A stretch of 64,000 nt of DNA from an uncultured Bacteroidales bacterium (GTDB lineage: Bacteria; Bacteroidota; Bacteroidia; Bacteroidales; Paludibacteraceae). The stretch covers positions 1 through 64,000 of the forward strand of contig CALUNA010000002.1 in NCBI GenBank assembly GCA_944321895.1, written 5' to 3'. The notes below the pieces were generated by a model. The model saw only the letters and a list, made by a program, of their open reading frames with translations, did no database searches and had not been told where the DNA came from. Numbering within the stretch: the stretch's first letter is position 1; each line of letters starts with the position of its first letter. A program made the translations under genes and the position numbers. Of this stretch, positions 24,849 through 34,440 are shown in pieces.

Positions 24849-26369
24849 ATGCAGGAAAAAATTATCATTCTCGATTTCGGATCTCAGACAACGCAGTTGA
24901 TTGGGCGTCGTGTCCGCGAGTTGGGTGAGTATTGCGAGATTTTGCCTTACAACAAGTTTCCGGAAAGCCTTGCAGGCATAAAGGGTGTGATTTTGTCGGG
25001 CAGTCCATATTCTGTTTATGATCCGGCCGCGTTCAAGACCGATTTGTCGCGTTTTCGTGGCAAACTGCCGGTATTGGGCATTTGCTATGGTGCGCAGTTT
25101 ATAGCCTATACGTCGGGTGGCAAGGTCGAACCTGCCGTTGCCCGTGAATATGGCCGTGCCAACCTGGAAACCATAGACATGGCGGACGAATTGTTCAACG
25201 GCATAAATCCGGGTTCGCAAATTTGGATGTCGCATGGCGATACGATTACGGAACTGCCATCGGATTTCAAGGTAATTGCCAGTACGGCTGATGTGGCGGT
25301 TGCCGCGTTCCGGGCTACAGGAGAAAAAACATGGGGTGTTCAATTCCATCCGGAGGTATATCACACTTTGGATGGCATGTTGCTTCTGGATAATTTCCTG
25401 AACATTTGCGGTTGTGCCAAGGACTGGTCGGCGGCTTCGTTTATAGATACGACGGTGGCCGCGCTGAAAAAGCAATTGGGCAATGACAAAGTTGTGCTCG
25501 GCTTGTCGGGCGGCGTCGATTCGTCCGTGGCGGCCGTACTGTTGCACAAGGCTATCGGCAACAACCTCACTTGCATTTTCGTGGACCACGGCTTATTGCG
25601 CAAAAATGAATTCAAGTCGGTTATGGAAGACTACAAGCATTTGGGACTGAATGTGGTAGGTGTGGATGCCAGCGAGAAGTTTTACAAGGCTCTGGCGGGA
25701 GTTTCCGATCCGGAGCGCAAGCGCAAGATAATAGGTGCCGGTTTCATAGATGTTTTTGATGAGGCTGCCCGCCAGATAAAAGATGTCAAATGGCTTGCCC
25801 AGGGAACGATTTATCCGGATGTTATCGAGTCTCTTTCCATTACGGGTACGACCATCAAATCGCATCACAATGTGGGCGGGTTGCCGGAAAAGATGAATTT
25901 GAAGCTTTGCGAGCCGTTGCGACTTCTGTTCAAGGACGAGGTGCGTAAGGTCGGCCGCGAGTTGGGAATGATGACGCAGCTGATCAAGCGTCAACCGTTC
26001 CCCGGTCCGGGACTGGCCGTACGCATTCTGGGTGAGATTACGCCAGAAAAAGTCCATATCTTGCAGGAAGCAGATGATATTTTCATTTCCGCCCTGCGCG
26101 AGTGGAATTTGTACGACCGTGTATGGCAGGCGGGTGTCATTCTGTTGCCGGTGCGTTCGGTCGGTGTCATGGGCGATGAGCGGACATACGAAAATGCCGT
26201 TGCGTTGCGTGCCGTTACCAGCACAGATGCCATGACGGCGGATTGGGCCCAGTTGCCCTACGAATTCCTGGCAAAAGTGTCGAACGACATAATCAACAAG
26301 GTGAAAGGCGTGAACCGCGTTGTTTACGACATCAGCTCCAAGCCGCCTGCGACCATTGAGTGGGAATAA
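24849..26369 (+). CDS. guaA: GMP synthase (glutamine-hydrolysing)
   Basis: 506 residues, standard length. It converts XMP to GMP using glutamine and ATP. The class I amidotransferase domain (about 1-190) has nucleophile Cys79 in LGICYGAQ and the His-Glu pair in VQFHPEV. The ATP pyrophosphatase domain has the P-loop [11 protein letters not shown] (about 218-228). The C-terminal dimerisation domain ends in PPATIEWE, as is usual for GuaA. It has its own promoter and terminator and is not linked to guaB here. Confidence 0.98.
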   Translation: MQEKIIILDFGSQTTQLIGRRVRELGEYCEILPYNKFPESLAGIKGVILSGSPYSVYDPAAFKTDLSRFRGKLPVLGICYGAQFIAYTSGGKVEPAVAREYGRANLETIDMADELFNGINPGSQIWMSHGDTITELPSDFKVIASTADVAVAAFRATGEKTWGVQFHPEVYHTLDGMLLLDNFLNICGCAKDWSAASFIDTTVAALKKQLGNDKVVLGLSGGVDSSVAAVLLHKAIGNNLTCIFVDHGLLRKNEFKSVMEDYKHLGLNVVGVDASEKFYKALAGVSDPERKRKIIGAGFIDVFDEAARQIKDVKWLAQGTIYPDVIESLSITGTTIKSHHNVGGLPEKMNLKLCEPLRLLFKDEVRKVGRELGMMTQLIKRQPFPGPGLAVRILGEITPEKVHILQEADDIFISALREWNLYDRVWQAGVILLPVRSVGVMGDERTYENAVALRAVTSTDAMTADWAQLPYEFLAKVSNDIINKVKGVNRVVYDISSKPPATIEWE

Positions 26370-26395
26370 TTTTCCTGCAAGCCAAGCAAAAATAA

Positions 26396-26434
26396 ATGAA
26401 AACGGCTGATATGCAACATACCAGCCGTTTTCAT
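26396..26434. terminator. Shared terminator between guaA and the converging outer-membrane gene
   Basis: ATGAAAACGGCTG (26396-26408) pairs with CAGCCGTTTTCAT (26422-26434). The T-rich flanks on both strands allow use by guaA (+) and the 26456-26932 gene (-). Confidence 0.75.
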
Positions 26435-26455
26435 TTGTAGTAAAATCCGTTAATA

Positions 26456-26932
26456 TCAGAATTGGTACCGGATACCCAAAGCGATACCGCCTTGCCACAA
26501 GCCCCAGCCATTGAATCCGACATGATTTTCGCTGAAGTATGGGCCGACAATGGGACGCCAGTCAAGCGACAGGTTCAACGGGAACCAGAAATTGTATTCC
26601 ACGCCAATACGGCCTGCAACACCGGCATAGCCTGTAACATGATTGAAACCGTACATTCCGAGTCCGGCACCGACACCGGCATACCAGTTCCATGTGCCTT
26701 GTTCCTGCCACGATGTGATTGGGAAAAGCCAATCGTATGTTACGGCAGCTTCCAGTCCGCCGAATCCAGGCAAACCGAAATCAACTTCCAACATGTTGGC
26801 GGAACCTAACGAATGCTGATAGGATACTTCTGCACCATAACCCAGCCGGCCGCCGATTGCGCGTGGCTGTGCATCTACCATTCCGGCTGCCATAAACAAA
26901 GCGGCAGCCATAACAAACAAAACCTTTTTCAT
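26456..26932 (-). CDS. Small outer-membrane beta-barrel protein
   Basis: 158 residues. The signal peptide (MKKVLFVMAAALFMAAGMVDAQ) is followed by GGRLGYGAEVSYQHSLG, alternating strands rich in Gly, Trp and Tyr, and a C-terminal strand ending in aromatic Phe (GIRYQF), as expected for BAM-inserted barrels of about eight strands. This kind of small barrel is common in Bacteroidales and usually has no assigned function. A -7 box (TAATTTTG on the minus strand, 26969-26962) lies 30 bases before its start. No functional partner is adjacent. Confidence 0.82.
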   Translation of the reverse strand: MKKVLFVMAAALFMAAGMVDAQPRAIGGRLGYGAEVSYQHSLGSANMLEVDFGLPGFGGLEAAVTYDWLFPITSWQEQGTWNWYAGVGAGLGMYGFNHVTGYAGVAGRIGVEYNFWFPLNLSLDWRPIVGPYFSENHVGFNGWGLWQGGIALGIRYQF

Positions 26933-27176
26933 TGTTGTAAAAATTTAATTCAACAGTTCGGCAAAATTAGCAAAAACTTTGGGATTCGGTTCTGTTTTTC
27001 CAACAAATTTGCCAGGCAGGTTAAAATTTTTTTAAGGAATGCCATCCTCCTTGACACTCCCCGTTCCAGGTGATTTGTTGCATGTTTTGAGGATTTTGGC
27101 GATTTTGCTTTCGAGGGTGTGGAGCCGTGTCGGCGTGCAATATTTCCGGCGAATGTTTTTTTCATGAGTATGGAAG
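26933..27176. other. Divergent intergenic region between the outer-membrane gene and sulP
   Basis: About 240 of the 356 bases between the two starts. It contains the minus-strand -7 box noted for the outer-membrane gene at 26962-26969. I see no coding frame, repeat or stable helix in the rest. Confidence 0.5.
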
Positions 27177-27207
27177 TTCGTTTTTTTAGCAAAAAACAGT
27201 ATCTTTG
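27177..27207 (+). promoter_or_regulatory. Promoter of the sulP gene
   Basis: -7 TATCTTTG at 27200-27207 with a TTCG (27177-27180) in the -33 position, 19-base spacer. The leader to the ATG at 27289 is about 75 nt. Confidence 0.55.
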
Positions 27208-27288
27208 CGCCCGTTTTTAACAAAAAACATGTATTTTATTGAGGACTTTGAAAACGTGGCAGTTTCGTGCTTCGTATAAATTTTAATT

Positions 27289-28974
27289 ATGTTTCAACCA
27301 AAATTATTTACTTGTCTGAAAGGCTATTCCAAATCACAGTTTTCCACAGATTTGATGGCCGGTATCATTGTCGGCATAGTGGCTCTGCCGTTGGCGATAG
27401 CTTTTGGTATAGCTTCGGGCGTCGGTCCGACAGAAGGTCTGATAACCGCTGTGGTTGCCGGATTCATCATATCTCTGCTGGGTGGTTCCCGTGTGCAGAT
27501 TGGCGGTCCGACGGGGGCGTTTATCGTGATTATTTACGGCATTATCCAGGAGTTCGGGCTGGGCGGCCTGATGGTTGCTACGGTCATGGCCGGCATTCTG
27601 CTGGTGCTGATGGGGGTTTTCAAGTTGGGCAATGTCATTAAATTTGTGCCCTATCCGGTGATAGTCGGTTTTACGGGTGGTATTGCCCTGACGATTTTTT
27701 CATCACAAATCAACGATTTGTTCGGTTTGGGCCTGACGGATGTGCCGGCTAATTTCATTGACAAGTGGATTTGCTATTTTCAGAACTTTTCGCATGTAAA
27801 CTGGTGGGCGTTGGGCATTGGTGTGGCCAGCGTACTGATTATTGTTTACACGCCCAAGATTTCCAAGAAAATTCCCGGCTCGCTGGTGGCCATCCTGGTT
27901 ATGACCGTTTTGGGCTGGGTGCTGAAGACCTATGCACATGTCGGTACGATTACGACCATCGGTGATTTGTATGAATTGCCGACGGGTATTCCGGCTCCCC
28001 GGATTCCGGCCTTGCAGTTGGCCGAGGGGCAGAATTTTGTTGATTTGCTGCGGACACTGTTTCCTGCCGCTTTCACCATAGCCATGCTCGGTGCTATCGA
28101 GTCGCTGCTGTCGGCCATGGTGGCCGATGGTGCCATAGGCGACAAGCATGATTCCAACATTGAACTGATAGGGCAGGGAGTGGCCAATATTGTCAGTCCG
28201 TTTTTCGGCGGAATTCCGGCCACGGGAGCCATTGCGCGCACCATGACCAATATCAACAACGGCGGGCGCACGCCGGTTGCCGGATTGATACATGCCGTAG
28301 TGTTGCTGCTGATTCTGCTTCTGCTCGGGCCGTTGGTGGGCTATATTCCCATGCCATGCCTTGCCGGTGTGCTGGTCGTGGTGGCTTACAACATGAGCGG
28401 CTGGCGTTCGTTTGTGTCGTTGGCCAGGAACCCGAAATCCGACTTTGCCGTATTGCTGGTTACGTTTTTCCTGACAGTTGTCTTCGACCTGACCATTGCC
28501 ATTGAAATAGGACTGCTGCTCGCCATTGTGCTCTTCCTGAAACGCACCAACGAGACGACGGTTATCCGTTCTTTTCATGATGAGATAGATCCGGGCGAGA
28601 ATCTGGATGTAACAATCCACGAAGAGAAAATTCATATTCCGCAAGGGGTGGAAGTCTATGAAATTGACGGACCTTACTTTTTCGGGATAGCCAACAAGTT
28701 TGATGAAATCATGAAGACGGTAGGCGATACGCCCAAGGTGCGGATTATCCGTATGCGGAAGGTAGCGTTTATTGACAGTACGGGCATACACAATCTGGAA
28801 AACCTGTGTTTGCAGTCGCAGAAGGAAGGTATCCGGGTTGTCTTGTCGGGTGTCAGTCCGCATGTGCATGCGACGCTTCTGAAAGCCGGCCTGATTGATT
28901 TACTGGGCACTGAGAACGTGTGCAGCCATATTAATATTGCTTTGCAGCAGGCACGGAAGTATGTGGAGAGTTGA
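27289..28974 (+). CDS. SulP family inorganic anion transporter with STAS domain
   Basis: 561 residues. The transmembrane part (about 20-410) has the family signature GIIVGIVALPLAIAFGIASG near the N-terminus, conserved Pro/Gly-rich segments (GGPTGAFIVI, GGIPATGAIARTMTN), and 10-14 membrane spans. A C-terminal STAS domain (about 440-555) shows MRKVAFIDSTGIHNLE. SulP proteins carry sulfate, bicarbonate or other anions with Na+ or H+. No carbonic anhydrase or sulfate-assimilation gene is adjacent, so the substrate stays open. A single-gene unit. Confidence 0.92.
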   Translation: MFQPKLFTCLKGYSKSQFSTDLMAGIIVGIVALPLAIAFGIASGVGPTEGLITAVVAGFIISLLGGSRVQIGGPTGAFIVIIYGIIQEFGLGGLMVATVMAGILLVLMGVFKLGNVIKFVPYPVIVGFTGGIALTIFSSQINDLFGLGLTDVPANFIDKWICYFQNFSHVNWWALGIGVASVLIIVYTPKISKKIPGSLVAILVMTVLGWVLKTYAHVGTITTIGDLYELPTGIPAPRIPALQLAEGQNFVDLLRTLFPAAFTIAMLGAIESLLSAMVADGAIGDKHDSNIELIGQGVANIVSPFFGGIPATGAIARTMTNINNGGRTPVAGLIHAVVLLLILLLLGPLVGYIPMPCLAGVLVVVAYNMSGWRSFVSLARNPKSDFAVLLVTFFLTVVFDLTIAIEIGLLLAIVLFLKRTNETTVIRSFHDEIDPGENLDVTIHEEKIHIPQGVEVYEIDGPYFFGIANKFDEIMKTVGDTPKVRIIRMRKVAFIDSTGIHNLENLCLQSQKEGIRVVLSGVSPHVHATLLKAGLIDLLGTENVCSHINIALQQARKYVES

Positions 28975-29093
28975 TTTTGCGTGCGGGTACGTTCGCGGTG
29001 TTATTTTGTTTGCGCGTTACAGTCTGTCTGTGCCATTGCCTTGCGGCGAATCCGCATCAAGTGGGGTGTGCCGTCATGCACGGTTGTGTGTGT

Positions 29094-29960
29094 TCAGCGT
29101 TTGCGGTAGGCTGTAGGCGTCATGCCCAACTGTTTTTTGAAAAACTTGCAGAAAGCGGCCTGGTCGGAAAAATGCAGGTCTTCTGCGATTTGTCCAATGG
29201 TTATTTTATCGTCTTCCAGCATTTCCATGGCTTCGTGCATGATTTTCTGGTAGAGGATGGCATGCGGTGTTTTTCCGGTGGTGGTTTTGATGATGCGTGT
29301 CAGGTGTTTTGTAGACAGACAAAGGTTGTCAGCATAGAACTTGACCGTATGTTCCGTTGCGAAGTGCTTTGAAATAAGTTTGATAAAGTCCAGTGTCACA
29401 AAATCCCGTTTGCCGATATGGGCTGGCGTTTTTTCCGGGTCTTTTTCTCGTGTGAAGAGGATGTTTCCCAGTTCGAGACTGAAACTTCTGAAATAGAGTC
29501 TTATGAGTTCCTGCCTGTACACATGTTTTGTGTCGAAGAGGCTGTTTTCCAACAGGATGAGCTGCTTTTCCAGAGTTTTGCATTCTTTTGCGGAAAAATT
29601 CAGCACAGGTATTTGCGATATGTCAATCAGAGGTCTGTGAGGGCCCGGTCGCAGGTTCTTTAACGATTCGCTGGCAAATTCGAATGTAATGGACAGGCAC
29701 CATGCCTGCAGATCATTGCTGAATGAGGTCAGGCATATTTTGTCCATTTCCATAATGTCCAGGAAATCATGTGTCTTCATTTCATAGACTTTGCCGTTCA
29801 GGTCCAGTTGCAGGCATCCGTTGCATATCAATATGAATATGCGTGTTCCTTCTATATTATATCCTTCCAGTTTCCTGAAGTCGGCCGGCGGTATGATCAG
29901 GATTAGATTTTCTACAAAACGGTATGGCGAAAAGAGGGCTGACAGGTCTTTTTGGGTCAT
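29094..29960 (-). CDS. AraC family transcriptional regulator of the divergent efflux operon
   Basis: 288 residues from the ATG at 29960 (MTQKDLSALFSPYRF); upstream extension of the frame would lack a promoter. The N-terminal half (about 1-165) is a cupin-like sensing domain. The C-terminal ~100 residues carry two helix-turn-helix motifs, the second ending in IGQIAEDLHFSDQAAFCKFFKKQLGMTPTAYRK. Divergent placement about 195 bases from the RND operon suggests that it controls that operon in response to a small molecule. A minus-strand -7 box TATCTTTG (29994-29987) lies 27 bases upstream of the start and supports it. Confidence 0.88.
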   Translation of the reverse strand: MTQKDLSALFSPYRFVENLILIIPPADFRKLEGYNIEGTRIFILICNGCLQLDLNGKVYEMKTHDFLDIMEMDKICLTSFSNDLQAWCLSITFEFASESLKNLRPGPHRPLIDISQIPVLNFSAKECKTLEKQLILLENSLFDTKHVYRQELIRLYFRSFSLELGNILFTREKDPEKTPAHIGKRDFVTLDFIKLISKHFATEHTVKFYADNLCLSTKHLTRIIKTTTGKTPHAILYQKIMHEAMEMLEDDKITIGQIAEDLHFSDQAAFCKFFKKQLGMTPTAYRKR

Positions 29961-30123
29961 GAAATCCGTAAAAAAAAATTCGTTGGCAAAGATATAAAGT
30001 TCAGATTTAATGAAAATAAAATTGAACACTAAATAGATAGGTGTTTTGCTAATAATTTTTAATGGAGGCGTAATAGACAAATGAATGTCCTTTTTGTCCA
30101 AACAAGGCAAATGTGAACACTCG

Positions 30124-30131
30124 TATCTTTG
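30124..30131 (+). promoter_or_regulatory. -7 box of the RND efflux operon
   Basis: TATCTTTG followed by GCAGCGC, 23 bases before the first gene. The -33 region does not match well (no TTTG at the usual distance), which would suit a promoter that needs the AraC-type activator encoded on the other strand. Confidence 0.55.
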
Positions 30132-30154
30132 CAGCGCAAAAAAAATGATTAGTT

Positions 30155-31303
30155 ATGATTAAGGTGAAAAAGTTATCCCTGTTGGGTATGTGTTGTTTGT
30201 TGTGCCTGGTTGGTTGTAAGCATCAAACGGATCAACAGGACAGCAAGGAGGAGTATCCTCTCATGAAATTGAAAGCGGAAGACAGGACACTGTCAGTCAA
30301 ATACTCCGCAGTGATAGAAGGCAAACAGGATGTGGAAATCCGTCCTCAGGTATCCGGTACGATTACAAAAGTCCTGGTGGAAGAAGGGGCTCATGTCCGT
30401 AAAGGGCAGGTATTGTTTGTCATAGACCAGATTCCGTATATAGCGGCAGTGAAGCAAGCCGAGGCTTCCGTGGCGACAGCCGAGGCAAATGAAGCGATAG
30501 CAGCCCAGAACCTTGAAGGAAAACGGATTCTTTATCAGGACAAAGTCATATCCGACTTTGAACTCCGCACCTCCGAAAATAATTACAAGAGTTCGCTGGC
30601 CGTTTTGGAGCAGGCGAGGGCCGAACTGGTAAATGCCCAGAACAACCTTTCCTATACGGAAGTGAAAAGTCCGGTAGATGGTTATGCCGGGATGACATCC
30701 TACCGTATCGGTGCGCTGGTAAGTTCATCGCAGACGGATCCGCTGATCCGTGTTTCGGACAATTCGGAAATGTATGTTTATTTTTCCATGACGGAAAAGC
30801 AGGTGCTGTCCCTGACCGCGCAATACGGTTCGCTGGACAAGGCGCTTGCTTCTTTTCCTGAGGTGTCTTTGGAACTGAACGATGGTACGGTGTACGAACA
30901 GGAAGGCAAGGTGGACGTGATCAGCGGCATTATTGACAAGACTACCGGTACGGCCAGCTTGCGTGCCGTATTTGACAATCCGGACAGACGGTTGCTGAGC
31001 GGTGGTTCTGCCAATGTGCTTGTTCCTTACGACCGTCCGCACTGCCTTGTTATTCCTCAGGGGGGGACGTACGAAATCCAGAACCGTATTTATGCTTATA
31101 AAGTAGTGGATGGCAAGGCCGTTTCCACACAAATCAAGGTCTTTGAAATTAACGATGGGACGGAATACATTGTAGAGGATGGTTTGCAGGAAGGCGATGT
31201 GATTGTTTCCGAAGGTGCCGGTTTCCTGAAGAACGGGACAGAACTTGTCGTCCCTTCGGAACTGATGACCGTCGCAAATGACAGCGTGGAGGATAGCTTA
31301 TGA
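30155..31303 (+). CDS. RND efflux periplasmic adaptor (membrane fusion protein)
   Basis: 382 residues. A lipoprotein signal ends at Cys21 (CCLLCLVGC). The barrel-sandwich/lipoyl halves flank an alpha-helical hairpin: VEIRPQVSGTITKVLVEEGAHVRKGQ on the first side, the helices from about 95 to 165, then SYTEVKSPVDGYAG-like sequence on the second. It bridges the inner-membrane pump and the outer-membrane channel, as AcrA does. The stop overlaps the next start in ATGA, indicating translational coupling with the pump. Confidence 0.93.
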   Translation: MIKVKKLSLLGMCCLLCLVGCKHQTDQQDSKEEYPLMKLKAEDRTLSVKYSAVIEGKQDVEIRPQVSGTITKVLVEEGAHVRKGQVLFVIDQIPYIAAVKQAEASVATAEANEAIAAQNLEGKRILYQDKVISDFELRTSENNYKSSLAVLEQARAELVNAQNNLSYTEVKSPVDGYAGMTSYRIGALVSSSQTDPLIRVSDNSEMYVYFSMTEKQVLSLTAQYGSLDKALASFPEVSLELNDGTVYEQEGKVDVISGIIDKTTGTASLRAVFDNPDRRLLSGGSANVLVPYDRPHCLVIPQGGTYEIQNRIYAYKVVDGKAVSTQIKVFEINDGTEYIVEDGLQEGDVIVSEGAGFLKNGTELVVPSELMTVANDSVEDSL

Positions 31304-34300
31304 AACTGCAGCATTTTATAGACCGGCCGATTTTGTCCATTGTCATTTCGGTCGTTATTCTTGTGGCCGGACTTATCGGGCTTTACGCCCTGTCCGTGGA
31401 GCAATATCCGGACATAGCGCCGCCGACCATTCGCGTCTCCACAACGTATAGCGGTGCTAATGCGGAAGCCGTACAGAAGAGTGTGATTGTACCGCTGGAA
31501 GAAGCCATTAACGGTGTGGAAAACATGACCTACATGACTTCTACGGCCAGCAACACGGGACGTGCGGAAATAACCGTTTATTTCAAGCAGGGGAGCGACC
31601 CGGACATGGCTGCCGTGAATGTGCAGAACAAAGTGTCCACGGCGACATCGCTTTTGCCGGCAGAGGTAACAAAAGTAGGTGTTACCACCATGAAGCGGCA
31701 GACCAGTATGCTGAAAATTTTCGGCATTTACAGCCCGAACGGGACCTATGACCGTGATTTCCTGACCAACTATTTGAGCATAAACGTAAAACCGCAGATT
31801 CAGCGTATTTCCGGCGTAGGTGAGGTCAATGTCATGGGCGGTGATTATGCAATGCGTATCTGGCTGAAACCGGATGTGATGGCCCAATATGAGCTGGAGC
31901 CCAGCGATGTGGAGTCGGCCCTTGCCAGCCAGAACATTGAAGCATCAACCGGTGCCATCGGCGAAAACTCCGGGAATGTATACCAATACACCTTGAAATA
32001 TCGCGGACGTCTGGAAGAGGAGCAGGAATTTGAGGAAATAGTCATACGTGCCTATCCGGATGGGCGCGTGCTGAAATTGAAAGATATTGCCACGGTAGAG
32101 CTTGGAGCACAGAGCTATTCCTATTCAGGAACGGTGAACGGCGCTCCCGGAACAACCTGTATGATAAACCAGATGGCCGGAACGAACGCCAACGAAATCA
32201 TTCAGGAAATAGATGCCTATCTGGCAGAACTATCCGAAACCCTGCCTGAAGACATGGAAATCGTGGAACTGATGAGTACCAAGAACTTCCTGGATGCATC
32301 CATCAACGAGGTAATCAAAACATTGCTGGAGGCGATTATCCTGGTTGTGCTGGTTGTTTATCTGTTCCTGCAGAACCCACGTTCCACACTGATTCCGACC
32401 ATCAGCATATTCGTATCGTTGATTGGAACGTTTGCCGCCCTGTATATAGCAGGTTTCAGTATCAACCTGCTGACCTTGTTTGCCTTGATTCTGGCAATCG
32501 GTACGGTGGTGGATGATGCCATTATCGTGGTGGAAGCGGTGCAGGTCCGTTTTGATGAAGGGTACCGTTCGCCGTACAAGGCGGCCATCAATGCCATGGA
32601 TGGCATATCTTCGGCCATTGTAACCTCCACGCTGGTGTTTATGGCCGTGTTTATTCCGGTGTCGTTCATGGGAGGCACATCGGGCGTTTTCTACACGCAG
32701 TTCGGTGTTACGATGGCTGTGGCAGTCGGCATTTCGGCCATCAACGCGCTGACACTTTCACCGGCATTGTGTGCCTTGATTCTGCGCCCCAATGAAATCC
32801 TGGTAGATGGCAAAAAGCCTGAATTCTCCACGCGTTTCCGTCTGGCGTTTGATTCCGCGTTCAAGCGTATTGTCCTGAAATACAAGAGTGGCGTAAAATT
32901 CTTTATCAAGCGGAAATGGATGGCTTGGACAGCCTTTGCGCTGGCCGTCGGCCTGTTGTTTTACTTCATGTCCACAACCAAGACGAGTCTGGTTCCGTCG
33001 GAGGACACGGGTTCTATTTTCGTCAGCATGGATGCACCGGCCGGCAGTACGTTGGAAGAGACGGAAAGCATAATGAACGAGGTGGAAAAAGAACTGCTCC
33101 AGATTCCACAGATAGACAACTTTAACAAAGTGGCCGGGTTCGGAATGGGTTCCGGAAGCGGAGCATCGCACGGTATGTTTATTATCAAGTTGAAACACTG
33201 GGATGAACGTAAGGGAGAAGAAAATAGCGTAAATGCCATATCGGACGAGATATACCGGCGTACGGCCCATATAAAGAATGCCAACCTGTTCGTGTTCCTG
33301 CCGCCGATGATTTCCGGTTACGGAACAGGAAACAGTTTTGAGTTATATTTGCAGGATCGTTCCGGCAATGGTATTGAGGCATTGAGCGAAGTGACCAACC
33401 ATTTCTTGGAGGAACTGAAGAAACGGCCGGAGATCCAGATGGCCTATACATCTTTCAGTGCCAACTTCCCTCAATACCGTGTCGATGTGGATGAGGCACA
33501 GTGCCAGCGTGCAGGCATAACGACCGAACATGTCCTGTCTGTCTTGTCGGGCTATTTCGGAAGTATCTACGCTTCCAACTTCAACCGTTTCACGAAGTTG
33601 TACCGTGTTATTATTCAGGCACCGGCCGAAAGCCGCAACAGCATACAGTCCCTGGACAATGTATTTGTGAAGACTTCGGGCGGGATGGCTCCCATAAGCC
33701 AGTTTGTGAAACTGACCAAAACCTATGGGGCAGAGTCGCTGACACGTTTCAACATGTTCTCTTCCATTAATGTGCAGGGTATGCCGGCAACCGGTTACAG
33801 CTCTGGTGACGTAATCCACGCAGTGAAAGAAGTGGCGGCAACGGCATTGCCTACAGGTTACGGATATGAGTTTTCCGGCATGACACGTGAGGAGGAACAG
33901 ATGGCAGACTCTCACACTACCGTGATAATCTATGCTGTCTGCATTCTGTTCATATACTTGATATTGTGTGCGCTGTATGAAAGTCTGTTCGTTCCGATGG
34001 CGGTTATCTTTTCCGTGCCTTTCGGTTTGATGGGCAGTTTCCTGTTTGCGAGGATGTGGGGCATCGAGAATAATATTTACTTGCAGACCGGTTTGATTAT
34101 GTTGATAGGTTTGTTGTCCAAGACAGCCATTCTGTTGACTGAATATGCGACCGAACGGCGCAAGGAGGGAATGTCCCTGACTCAGGCAGCCATTTCGGCG
34201 GCAGGTGTCCGGTTGCGTCCTATTTTAATGACGGCCCTCACCATGATATTCGGTTTGTTGCCGCTTATGTTTGCTTCGGGTGTCGGCGCAAACGGTAACA

Positions 34301-34440
34301 CCTCGTTAGGTGTTGGTGCGGTTGGCGGAATGCTGATAGGAACCATTGCTTTATTATTTGTAACACCCGCCTTTTTCATTACGTTCCAGTATGTAGAAGA
34401 ACGGGTAATGGGTAAACGAAAAGAAGACAGAAAATTATGA
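31300..34440 (+). CDS. RND efflux pump, HAE1 type
   Basis: 1046 residues, the normal AcrB/MexB length. It shows the N-terminal FIDRPILSIVISVVI membrane helix, the two large periplasmic loops (about 35-335 and 565-870), and 12 membrane helices. The proton-relay aspartates occur in GTVVDDAIIVVEAV (about 404-417). GRAEITVYFKQGSDPDMAAVNVQNK is the family's porter-domain signature. Likely substrates are drugs, bile salts or other amphiphiles; exact range unknown. Coupled by 4-base overlaps to both neighbours. Confidence 0.96.
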   Translation: MKLQHFIDRPILSIVISVVILVAGLIGLYALSVEQYPDIAPPTIRVSTTYSGANAEAVQKSVIVPLEEAINGVENMTYMTSTASNTGRAEITVYFKQGSDPDMAAVNVQNKVSTATSLLPAEVTKVGVTTMKRQTSMLKIFGIYSPNGTYDRDFLTNYLSINVKPQIQRISGVGEVNVMGGDYAMRIWLKPDVMAQYELEPSDVESALASQNIEASTGAIGENSGNVYQYTLKYRGRLEEEQEFEEIVIRAYPDGRVLKLKDIATVELGAQSYSYSGTVNGAPGTTCMINQMAGTNANEIIQEIDAYLAELSETLPEDMEIVELMSTKNFLDASINEVIKTLLEAIILVVLVVYLFLQNPRSTLIPTISIFVSLIGTFAALYIAGFSINLLTLFALILAIGTVVDDAIIVVEAVQVRFDEGYRSPYKAAINAMDGISSAIVTSTLVFMAVFIPVSFMGGTSGVFYTQFGVTMAVAVGISAINALTLSPALCALILRPNEILVDGKKPEFSTRFRLAFDSAFKRIVLKYKSGVKFFIKRKWMAWTAFALAVGLLFYFMSTTKTSLVPSEDTGSIFVSMDAPAGSTLEETESIMNEVEKELLQIPQIDNFNKVAGFGMGSGSGASHGMFIIKLKHWDERKGEENSVNAISDEIYRRTAHIKNANLFVFLPPMISGYGTGNSFELYLQDRSGNGIEALSEVTNHFLEELKKRPEIQMAYTSFSANFPQYRVDVDEAQCQRAGITTEHVLSVLSGYFGSIYASNFNRFTKLYRVIIQAPAESRNSIQSLDNVFVKTSGGMAPISQFVKLTKTYGAESLTRFNMFSSINVQGMPATGYSSGDVIHAVKEVAATALPTGYGYEFSGMTREEEQMADSHTTVIIYAVCILFIYLILCALYESLFVPMAVIFSVPFGLMGSFLFARMWGIENNIYLQTGLIMLIGLLSKTAILLTEYATERRKEGMSLTQAAISAAGVRLRPILMTALTMIFGLLPLMFASGVGANGNTSLGVGAVGGMLIGTIALLFVTPAFFITFQYVEERVMGKRKEDRKL

